This document shows positions 1-4,866 of a stretch of 5,682 bases of DNA, piece after piece. Below the pieces are notes generated by a model. It was given only the letters and a program-made list of their open reading frames with translations, was not told the DNA's origin and did no database searches. Made by a program: the position numbers and the translations under genes. Origin of the DNA: Planctomycetota bacterium (lineage in GTDB: Bacteria; Planctomycetota; Planctomycetia; Pirellulales; Pirellulaceae). Every line of letters begins with the position of its first letter. Position 1 is the first letter of the stretch. The stretch spans positions 1 through 5,682 of the forward strand of contig JAEZGD010000162.1 in the NCBI GenBank assembly GCA_023417165.1, read 5' to 3'.

Positions 1-282
1 GATCTATTGCAGCAGTATTCGGCGCGCGTCTTGGTCCGGACCGAGCGGCGGCGTTATCAACTGCGTGCGCAAACGGCCGATCATTGGCCTCACACGTTAC
101 CTGCCGACGCACCAGCGGCCGCCGAGCGCGCTGCCGAATTGCTGCGACATATTCGCTATGTGCGTAATTCGCTTCAGCATGATGCGCTGACCGCAGCGGT
201 GTGGCACGCGCTGCATATTGGCCTGCTTAGCGCTACGCCATCCGGCGCAACAGAAGAAACCTTTCGCCGCGAAGCCAGTTAG
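1..282 (+). CDS. C-terminal end of an unrecognised protein (5' end outside window)
   Basis: The frame is open from the first base of the window to a TAG at 280-282, giving 93 residues. A TTG at position 7 could serve as a start, but there is no ribosome binding site and the frame is open to the edge, so I read this as the end of a longer gene. The visible protein is basic at first (Arg-rich around RTERRR), then has a predicted helical, Ala/Leu/His-rich stretch from about residue 40 to 77 (including RHIRYVRNSLQHD), and a polar tail ending REAS. I see no catalytic motif, cysteine cluster, signal peptide or membrane segment, and I do not recognise the family. Its stop codon overlaps the stop codon of the convergent Nif3-like gene. 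A chance open frame cannot be excluded, but sitting flush against a real gene's stop with no gap favours a true gene end. Confidence 0.5.
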   Translation, partial: DLLQQYSARVLVRTERRRYQLRAQTADHWPHTLPADAPAAAERAAELLRHIRYVRNSLQHDALTAAVWHALHIGLLSATPSGATEETFRREAS

Positions 283-1082
283 CGCGCTTGGGTGATCCAG
301 CACAACGGATCACGTTCGAGCTGAGAGGGCCAAACGGTCGCACTCGGAAACTGCGCCGCCAATTCATTGGCCAGCGCTTCGACGCCAAACCGCTCGCTGG
401 CATAATGCCCTGGTAGCAGCAGCGCGACTCCTTCAGCTTCCGCTTCCAGGCAGGTATGAAAGTTGGTCTCGCCTGTGACTAGCAGATCGCATCCCGCTCG
501 GCGCGCTGGTTCCAGGAATGTTCCGGCGCTGCCGCAAGCTACGGCAATTGAACGAATCGTTTGCGAAGCGTCGCCAACCTGGTGCAGGCCATCGATCTTC
601 AAAAACGAACACAACTGCGCGGCGACTTCGGCCAAACTGCACGGTGCAGGACAACGCCCATAGCGACCGCTGCCTAGTGCGTCGATATCGCCGAGGCGAG
701 GCAAAAGTGGCTGAATTCCGGCTAGATTTAGCCCTTCGGCCAGCCGTTGATTGATTCCGCTTGCGGCCGAATCAAAGGCGGTATGCGGACTATGCACCGC
801 AATGCCAGCGCCAACGAGCGCCAGCAATAACCGCCCTGGCAGACTTTCGTCCGTCAAACGTTTGAGCGGCCGAAACGGTAGCGGATGATGCGTCACGATC
901 AAGTCCGCTTTTTGTTCAACGGCTTCGGCCACGCTGGACGGAGTTAGCGTCAAGCAAGTCATGATGCGCTGCACTTCGCTGCGTCGACTGCCGACCAACA
1001 GACCGACGTTGTCCCAGTCCTCGGCCAAGCGCGCGGGAGCGAAAGCTTCAAGGAACTGGCAGACATCGTCGATCGTGGTCAT
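279..1082 (-). CDS. Nif3/YbgI-family dinuclear metal centre protein (GTP cyclohydrolase 1 type 2 homolog)
   Basis: A 267-residue protein of the Nif3/YbgI/DUF34 family, which forms toroidal hexamers with a two-metal site in each subunit. The physiological role is unsettled; some members are annotated as GTP cyclohydrolase 1 type 2 homologs. The family signatures appear in order: EDWDNVGLLVG (21-31), the THHP metal motif with His65-His66, HSPHTAFD with His97, His100 and Asp104, TGETNFH (203-209), and the C-terminal GHYASE with His226 and Glu230. These supply the expected His/Asp/Glu metal ligands. The length matches the short YbgI-type members, without the extra inserted domain of the roughly 370-residue forms. 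The ATG at 1082-1080 gives the canonical N-terminus. No clear Shine-Dalgarno sequence precedes it, and the upstream secreted-protein gene stops 6 nt earlier, so translational coupling is plausible. It converges on the partial gene at 1-282 with interlocked stop codons. Family assignment is firm; the biochemical role is not. Confidence 0.93.
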   Translation of the reverse strand: MTTIDDVCQFLEAFAPARLAEDWDNVGLLVGSRRSEVQRIMTCLTLTPSSVAEAVEQKADLIVTHHPLPFRPLKRLTDESLPGRLLLALVGAGIAVHSPHTAFDSAASGINQRLAEGLNLAGIQPLLPRLGDIDALGSGRYGRCPAPCSLAEVAAQLCSFLKIDGLHQVGDASQTIRSIAVACGSAGTFLEPARRAGCDLLVTGETNFHTCLEAEAEGVALLLPGHYASERFGVEALANELAAQFPSATVWPSQLERDPLCWITQAR

Positions 1083-1088
1083 GGCAAT

Positions 1089-1676
1089 CTAATTCAAGAC
1101 GCTCTGCAGAATGTCCAGCACCAAGTCGCGCGGGCGGGTAGGCGAAGGATATTCGTACGACTGCACACGGCCTTCGTACTGCGGAGCATGCGTGTATGGA
1201 TAGGCGCGATCATCGTACACCGAACCGCGGTATTCGTCTGCATAGGGCGATGTCGGTTCGTAACGATACGCTTCGTGACGACGCAGATCGCTTTCGTAGC
1301 GACGCGCGCGACGGTAATCGTCCTTGATTGCGTCGCGCTGTCGGTCTTCGAAGCGCTCTAACGCATCGCGACGCGCATCGAAGTCGCGGGCCATCGCCTT
1401 GCGACGATCGTGGTATTCACGATCCAGATGCTTGCGATCTTGCGGAGCCACATGTTTGCGCGCGTGTTTCCAAGCTTCTTGCTCGTGATCGCGCGCCGCC
1501 TTGTAGTTGTCGCGCAGCGCGTCTTCGCGGCGGTCGAATTGGTCGTTGACGGCACGCCGATCATAGCGATACGCGTCATTGATCCAATCACGCCGCGGAT
1601 AGCCAGCCATCGCGCTTCCGGCCACCAGCAGCGTCATCGTCGTTATAAGCAACACAATTGGCAGTTTCATCGTCAT
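1089..1676 (-). CDS. secreted Arg/Asp/Tyr-rich helical protein, unknown function
   Basis: A 195-residue protein I do not recognise. It starts with a classical Sec signal peptide: a Lys at residue 4, a hydrophobic core at about 5-19, and a likely signal peptidase I site after Ala-Met-Ala (22-24). It has no cysteine, so it is not a lipoprotein. Residues 28-135 are extremely charged and probably alpha-helical or coiled-coil, and contain a degenerate internal duplication: FDxRxDAL occurs at 47-54 and 99-106, and DALRDNYKAAR (52-62) resembles DAIKDDYRRAR (115-125). Residues 137-176 are Tyr/Pro-rich and look disordered. The last 13 residues form a hydrophobic helix (LVLDILQSVL). By hand count about 32 of the 171 mature residues are Arg. 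The first of two close ATGs is chosen because AGGAG lies 9 nt upstream of it. It ends 6 nt before the Nif3-like gene, suggesting co-transcription. Likely a periplasmic or envelope-associated protein; the function is unknown. Confidence 0.8.
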   Translation of the reverse strand: MTMKLPIVLLITTMTLLVAGSAMAGYPRRDWINDAYRYDRRAVNDQFDRREDALRDNYKAARDHEQEAWKHARKHVAPQDRKHLDREYHDRRKAMARDFDARRDALERFEDRQRDAIKDDYRRARRYESDLRRHEAYRYEPTSPYADEYRGSVYDDRAYPYTHAPQYEGRVQSYEYPSPTRPRDLVLDILQSVLN

Positions 1677-1879
1677 GGCAAAAATCTCCTTGTTGGTCTA
1701 CCAGGAGAAGTTGCAGCTGACATACCAAAACTGCCCAAAGATCGCGGTGGAGTCCTAAGTCGTGTTGCGGAAGTAGCTTATGGCGATTCATGCAGATTGA
1801 GGATAACAATTCGGCTTGTTGTGTGTCATCGATTTGATGGCGCGGATATCAGGGCGGGACGCGACGAACGCGTGAAACG
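1677..1879. other. 203-bp spacer between ada and the secreted-protein gene
   Basis: No credible gene lies here on either strand. Reading in the ada direction, a short GC-rich stem (ACGCG/CGCGT, 1859-1863 with 1869-1873, 5-nt loop) begins 6 nt after the ada stop. An AT-rich stem (AACAA/TTGTT, 1805-1809 with 1816-1820) follows. Neither is followed by a T-run, so neither qualifies as a standard intrinsic terminator. I see no confident -35/-10 pair for the secreted-protein gene. The spacer is long enough to hold its own promoter, so co-transcription with ada is not assumed. Confidence 0.5.
1686..1690 (-). promoter_or_regulatory. ribosome binding site of the secreted-protein gene
   Basis: AGGAG on the minus strand, 9 nt upstream of the ATG at 1676-1674. 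It selects this ATG over the second in-frame ATG six bases downstream, which would have a spacing of 15 nt. Confidence 0.75.
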
Positions 1880-2950
1880 CTATTTTGCGCCGCGCTCGTG
1901 CGCCAGTAGGTCGCGTTTGCGGGCGATGCCCCAGCGATAGCCAGAGAGCGAGCCATCGGTCCGCACCACGCGATGGCAGGGAATCGCCACTGCCAACGCA
2001 TTCGCTGCACACGCACTGGCGACGGCTCGCACCGCTTGTGGACGATCGATGCGTTCGGCGAGCTCGGTATACGTGACAGTTTCACCGACAGGGATCGCAC
2101 GCAGGGCTTCCCACACTTGGCGTTGAAAGGCGGTGCCACGAATATCGAGCGGCAGATGCAGGCCTTCTGCCGGTCGTTCTAAAAAGCCAATTACTTGCGC
2201 CATCCACTGCTCGAAGTCGGCATCGCCACCCACCAATTGCGCCTGGGCAAAACGATCTTGCAAGTCGCGTGCGAGCGCTTCGGGCTCGTCGCCCAGCAGA
2301 ATCGCACACAGCCCGTGCTCTGTTGCCGCGACTAAAATCGCGCCGAGCCAGCATTGGCCAATCGCAAAGCGAATGGTTTCACCTGCGCCGCCGGCGCGAT
2401 ACGTTTGAGGAGTCATGCCGAGCGTGTCGGATGCCGCGGCATAGAAGCGGCTGCTCGCGCTAAAGCCAGCCTGATAGATCGCGTCAGTTACCGTCTCACG
2501 CGACGTCAGTTCCTGACGCACACGCTGAGCGCGATGCGCTGTGGCGTAAGCCTTGGGTGTCACGCCCGTTTGGGCTTTGAAGAGGCGATGGAAGTGAAAC
2601 GGACTGAGGCCGGCGGCGCGGGCTAGATCGTGAAGCGTCGGCGGCATAGCGGCGGCTTCGATCGAGCGGCACGCCGCGGTCACTAGCGCTGCCTGGCGAA
2701 GCGCAAGGCTGTCTGCGGAGGGCTGACAGCGCTTGCACGCGCGAAAGCCTGCGCGCTCGGCCTCTGCGACGGTTGCAAAGAATTGCACATTCGCCCGCAG
2801 CGCCCGGCGTGCCGGGCAAACAGGCCGGCAAAAGATGCCGGTGGTCGCTACCGCGTAGACAAATGCGCCATCCGCCGGATCGCGTGCTTCGACCGCTTGC
2901 CAACGTGCCTCGTCGGTTACAAAGCGGGATGACATCATGTTCGTTGACAT
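1880..2950 (-). CDS. ada: Ada: methylphosphotriester/O6-methylguanine-DNA alkyltransferase and AraC-type activator
   Basis: A 356-residue, full-length homolog of the bifunctional E. coli Ada (354 residues), which repairs alkylated DNA and activates the adaptive response. The N-terminal Ada zinc domain has the four cysteines Cys41, Cys45, Cys72 and Cys75. Cys41, in TTGIFCRPVC, matches the residue that accepts methyl groups from phosphotriesters and turns the protein into an activator. An AraC-type helix-turn-helix domain follows at about 85-185 (LSPFHFHRLFKAQTGVTPKAY; GFSASSRFY; LGMTPQTYR). The alkyltransferase domain occupies about 190-350: GTAFQRQVWEALR (272-284) and the active-site motif IPCHRVV with Cys325, followed by SGYRWG. 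All key residues are intact, so both activities are expected. The ATG at 2950-2948 is supported by AAGGA 5 nt upstream; the Met5/Met6 alternatives lack suitable spacing. No alkB follows, unlike the E. coli operon. It diverges from the universal stress gene. Autoregulation is likely from family knowledge. Confidence 0.97.
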   Translation of the reverse strand: MSTNMMSSRFVTDEARWQAVEARDPADGAFVYAVATTGIFCRPVCPARRALRANVQFFATVAEAERAGFRACKRCQPSADSLALRQAALVTAACRSIEAAAMPPTLHDLARAAGLSPFHFHRLFKAQTGVTPKAYATAHRAQRVRQELTSRETVTDAIYQAGFSASSRFYAAASDTLGMTPQTYRAGGAGETIRFAIGQCWLGAILVAATEHGLCAILLGDEPEALARDLQDRFAQAQLVGGDADFEQWMAQVIGFLERPAEGLHLPLDIRGTAFQRQVWEALRAIPVGETVTYTELAERIDRPQAVRAVASACAANALAVAIPCHRVVRTDGSLSGYRWGIARKRDLLAHERGAK

Positions 2951-2955
2951 GCATA

Positions 2956-2960
2956 TCCTT
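2956..2960 (-). promoter_or_regulatory. ribosome binding site of ada
   Basis: AAGGA on the minus strand, 5 nt before the ATG at 2950-2948. It fixes the Met1 start over the in-frame Met5 and Met6. Confidence 0.7.
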
Positions 2961-2964
2961 GTGA

Positions 2965-2995
2965 TCTGCGGAAGGTTACGAACCGTCTGCGAAGG
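2965..2995. repeat. direct repeat overlapping an imperfect inverted repeat upstream of ada (candidate operator)
   Basis: TCTGCGGAAGG (2965-2975) recurs as TCTGCGAAGG (2986-2995), differing by a single G, with the starts 21 bp apart (two helical turns). Between and within the copies lies an imperfect inverted repeat, GCGGAAGGTT (2968-2977) and AACCGTCTGC (2981-2990), with 8 of 10 positions complementary around a 3-bp centre. The block sits 15-45 bp upstream of the ada ATG. AraC-family regulators commonly bind two half-sites arranged as direct repeats about 21 bp apart, so this is a candidate Ada operator. The half-site does not match the E. coli Ada box. Confidence 0.4.
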
Positions 2996-3201
2996 GCTCG
3001 CTCAATCATCGTAGACGTGCGGCCTGACGGCGACACTCCGATTCTTGCGGCTAAATTCGGTTTCGCCAACGACCGCTCTGGCAGCGTCAGATTACCAGGG
3101 GACTGATGCACTTGTGATAACGACCGGGATCGGTCCGCAACCAGCAGATTTCGGGTACATTATTGGTTTGAGCGTGTCAACGTTTTGCGCTACCGGAGAC
3201 G

Positions 3202-3209
3202 AAAGGAAG
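3202..3209 (+). promoter_or_regulatory. ribosome binding site of the universal stress protein gene
   Basis: AAAGGAAG, with AGGA ending 7 nt before the ATG at 3215-3217. It decides the start: an in-frame TTG at 3185 would add ten residues (MRYRRRKEAA) but would place this site inside the gene and has no ribosome binding site of its own. Confidence 0.85.
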
Positions 3210-3214
3210 CCGCG

Positions 3215-3685
3215 ATGAAGATATTAGTTGCTGTCGATGGATCTCCCAGCAGTTGCGCCGCTGTGGCCGAGGTCGCACGTCGGCCGTGGCCGGAAAATAC
3301 CCAGGTGCGTCTGCTCACTGCTGATCCGCCAACTCCTTCTACTTTGTTGCCCAGCGCGTCGCCAACGACCTTCGATGAAATTGTGCGTACCCAACGCCGG
3401 GCGGCGCTCGAACACTTGGAAAAAGCCTTGGAGGTGTTGGCCAAAGACGCGCCGCAATTAAGCGTCACCACGGCGCTTGTCGAAGGATTTCCTAAGGATG
3501 TCATCGTGTCTGAGGCCGAGCACTGGGACGCCGATCTCGTCGTCTTGGGGTCGCAAGGTCATGGCCCGATTCGACGGTTCTTTATCGGTTCGGTTTCGTT
3601 GTACGTAGCGCAACGTGTACCGTGCTCGGTTGAGATCGTACGTCCGAAGCGAACAGCTGACGAGCAAGAGGCGGAAAAAATCTGA
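3215..3685 (+). CDS. universal stress protein (UspA family, ATP-binding type)
   Basis: A 156-residue, single-domain universal stress protein, of the usual length for the family. These are cytosolic alpha/beta (Rossmann-like) proteins, usually dimers, that accumulate under starvation or other stress. The N-terminus MKILVAVDGSPSS (1-13) is the typical first strand with its nucleotide-contacting Asp8. The C-terminal motif is Gly112-x2-Gly115-x9-Gly125-Ser126 (GSQGHG, then GS), which matches the G-2x-G-9x-G(S/T) ATP-binding consensus of the ATP-binding subclass exactly. CSVEIVRP (137-144) is the terminal strand, followed by a short charged tail (TADEQEAEKI). The ATG start is set by a strong ribosome binding site. 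It is the first gene of a rightward set: the cation antiporter begins 96 nt after its stop. UspA proteins are sometimes encoded next to, or fused to, cation transporters, so a link is plausible but unproven. Confidence 0.95.
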   Translation: MKILVAVDGSPSSCAAVAEVARRPWPENTQVRLLTADPPTPSTLLPSASPTTFDEIVRTQRRAALEHLEKALEVLAKDAPQLSVTTALVEGFPKDVIVSEAEHWDADLVVLGSQGHGPIRRFFIGSVSLYVAQRVPCSVEIVRPKRTADEQEAEKI

Positions 3686-3695
3686 AATCCGTTGC

Positions 3696-3734
3696 CAGAT
3701 GTTTGGCCATCCTCCGGTGGCCACGAAAAATCTG
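3696..3734 (+). other. 39-nt imperfect hairpin between the stress protein gene and the antiporter gene
   Basis: The arms CAGATGTTTGGCCA (3696-3709) and TGGCCACGAAAAATCTG (3718-3734) pair as follows: an inner TGGCCA/TGGCCA stem with an 8-nt loop (3710-3717), then an asymmetric internal bulge, then TT/AA and CAGAT/ATCTG. No T-run follows on the plus strand, so it is not a classical intrinsic terminator. It lies 10 nt after the stress gene stop and about 33 nt before the antiporter's ribosome binding site. Possible roles are partial termination, RNA processing or mRNA stabilisation. Confidence 0.45.
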
Positions 3735-3767
3735 ACCGACAACTGTGCTAAGGCAATGGCCTTGAGC

Positions 3768-3772
3768 AAGGA
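3768..3772 (+). promoter_or_regulatory. ribosome binding site of the antiporter gene
   Basis: AAGGA, 9 nt before the ATG at 3782-3784, consistent with that start. Confidence 0.7.
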
Positions 3773-3781
3773 CCAGTAAGC

Positions 3782-4762
3782 ATGGAAGGCCTTTTGTGGT
3801 TCGTTGCCGGGCTTGCACTTTTGATCGGAGGCGCGGAATTAACGGTCCGTGGAGCGTCCCGCCTGGCGACGCTCCTCCGTATCTCGCCGATGGTGATTGG
3901 GCTCACGATTGTGTCGATCGGCACCAGTGCGCCTGAGTTGGCGGTAGGCATCACCGCTGGTCGCCAGGGCGACGGCGCCCTGGCCGTAGGCAATATTGCC
4001 GGCACCAACGTCCTGAACATGATGTTTATTCTGGGGCTGACTGCGCTGTTGCGGCCCCTGCCGCTGCACTCGCAGATTTTCAAGCTGGAATTGCCGGTCA
4101 TTGTGCTGGCTGCTGTCCTGATGTTGGCGTTGGGATGGGACGGCGTCTTCTCGATGCTAGATGGCTGCTTGCTACTGGCCGTAGGCGCGGCCTATACCGT
4201 GTGCTTGTACTTTGTCACACGTCGCGCTTCGCTGCTGGCCAAGCTGGAATATCAGGAGGAATATGGTCCCGAGACGCTGCCACCGTCGACTTCGGCCAGG
4301 AGTATCGGGATTTGGAATGCGGTATTGCTTTGTTTCGGCCTGGTGCTGCTTGTGCTCGGTGCAGATTGGCTGGTGCATGGCGCCGTCAGCATCGCCAAGG
4401 CGGTGGGAACTTCCGAAACGATCATTGGGCTGACTATTGTGGCGATTGGTACTTCAGCGCCAGAACTGGTTACCACCATCATTGGCACGTACAAGAACGA
4501 TCGTGAAGTCGCTGTCGGTAACCTGCTTGGCAGCAGCATCTATAACATCGTGGTGATCTTAGCCATCACCTGCATCGTTTCGCCGGGTGGATTGCCGGTG
4601 GCTGATCAGTTGCTGAGGTTCGACATTCCGGTGATGGCACTAGTGGCGCTCGGCGCTGTGCCGGTTTTTATCACCGGCCGTTGCGTGTCCCGTCTGGAAG
4701 GGGGCATCAGCGTGGGGCTGTATCTGGTTTACCTGAGTTGGCTGGTTTTCGTGCGTTCTTAG
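3782..4762 (+). CDS. calcium/sodium antiporter, CaCA (YrbG-like) family
   Basis: A 326-residue inner-membrane protein of the Ca2+/cation antiporter superfamily, exchanging Ca2+ for Na+ (or another monovalent cation). It shows the family's two inverted repeats. Repeat 1 has GLTIVSIGTSAPELAVG (40-56) followed by AVGNIAGTNVLN (68-79). Repeat 2 has GLTIVAIGTSAPELV (216-230) followed by AVGNLLGSSIYN (244-255). The paired GTSAPE motifs supply the ion-binding Glu52 and Glu228. About ten hydrophobic segments are visible, split by a polar, acidic linker at 147-175 (KLEYQEEYGPE). The first helix is uncleaved and begins at the chosen ATG, which has AAGGA 9 nt upstream. Aligned from memory to the archaeal NCX_Mj structure, the position of its Asp240 is Asn255 here, making both repeats end in Asn. 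It follows the universal stress gene by 96 nt and may share its transcript. Ion specificity cannot be read from sequence alone. Confidence 0.95.
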   Translation: MEGLLWFVAGLALLIGGAELTVRGASRLATLLRISPMVIGLTIVSIGTSAPELAVGITAGRQGDGALAVGNIAGTNVLNMMFILGLTALLRPLPLHSQIFKLELPVIVLAAVLMLALGWDGVFSMLDGCLLLAVGAAYTVCLYFVTRRASLLAKLEYQEEYGPETLPPSTSARSIGIWNAVLLCFGLVLLVLGADWLVHGAVSIAKAVGTSETIIGLTIVAIGTSAPELVTTIIGTYKNDREVAVGNLLGSSIYNIVVILAITCIVSPGGLPVADQLLRFDIPVMALVALGAVPVFITGRCVSRLEGGISVGLYLVYLSWLVFVRS

Positions 4763-4866
4763 CACGGGCCAGATTTGGCGATTGGGGCGGCTTGCGATTA
4801 CAGTAATCAATGCGTGAGACGATCGTCTCGCCATTGGCTGCCGACTTTCCCCCGACGAATCCCGCC
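4763..4866. promoter_or_regulatory. 104-bp spacer with two adjacent palindromes upstream of the lactonase gene
   Basis: The spacer contains GATTAC-A-GTAATC (4796-4808), a perfect 6-1-6 inverted repeat. Seven bases later comes GAGACGATCGTCTC (4816-4829), a perfect 14-bp palindrome. Neither is followed by a T-run and the first has essentially no loop, so they look more like DNA binding sites for dimeric regulators than like a terminator. I see no confident promoter and no Shine-Dalgarno sequence in front of the lactonase ATG. If the in-frame ATG at 4810 were the true start, the second palindrome would lie inside the gene. Confidence 0.4.

Larger units (their letters stand above)
2951..3214. promoter_or_regulatory. 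divergent control region between ada and the universal stress protein gene
   Basis: A 264-bp gene-free segment that must carry the promoters of both divergent genes. Visible structure: repeats at 2965-2995 next to ada (separate entry); a 7-bp inverted repeat with one G-T mismatch (GCGTCAG 3084-3090, CTGATGC 3103-3109, 12-bp spacer); and a small perfect inverted repeat (GACCG 3122-3126, CGGTC 3131-3135). No strong sigma70-like -35/-10 pair stands out in either direction, so I do not mark promoters. The AT-richer patch at about 3149-3170 is the most promoter-like segment for the rightward gene. Confidence 0.55.

Noticed and set aside
1801..1811. GGATAACAATT, identical to part of the E. coli lac operator
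   Set aside because: Only one 11-base side matches and the dyad partner is absent. It lies in the spacer downstream of ada with no LacI-type gene or sugar operon nearby, so it is probably coincidence.
1859..1873. GC-rich mini-stem just after the ada stop as a terminator
   Set aside because: It is only 5 bp and has no T-run on the ada strand, which fails the intrinsic terminator pattern.
1410..1940. 176-codon plus-strand frame across the secreted-protein gene and the spacer
   Set aside because: It has no ribosome binding site, low-complexity Arg/Ala composition, and lies antisense to a gene with a clear signal peptide and ribosome binding site; it also runs into the end of ada.
3122..3135. 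GACCG/CGGTC inverted repeat with a 4-bp centre
   Set aside because: Five-base arms are too short to be meaningful alone in a 264-bp region; recorded only as part of the control region.
3183..3192. Reverse-strand TAGCGCAAAA, resembling the E. coli Ada box AAAGCGCA
   Set aside because: It matches only the AGCGCA core, lies more than 230 bp from the ada start and just 22 bp before the stress gene ATG. A six-base match is too weak to call an Ada site.
3185..3214. TTG start giving a ten-residue N-terminal extension of the universal stress protein
   Set aside because: The ATG at 3215 has AAAGGAAG at ideal spacing and begins with the canonical MKILVAVDGS; the extension would be basic and unlike the family.
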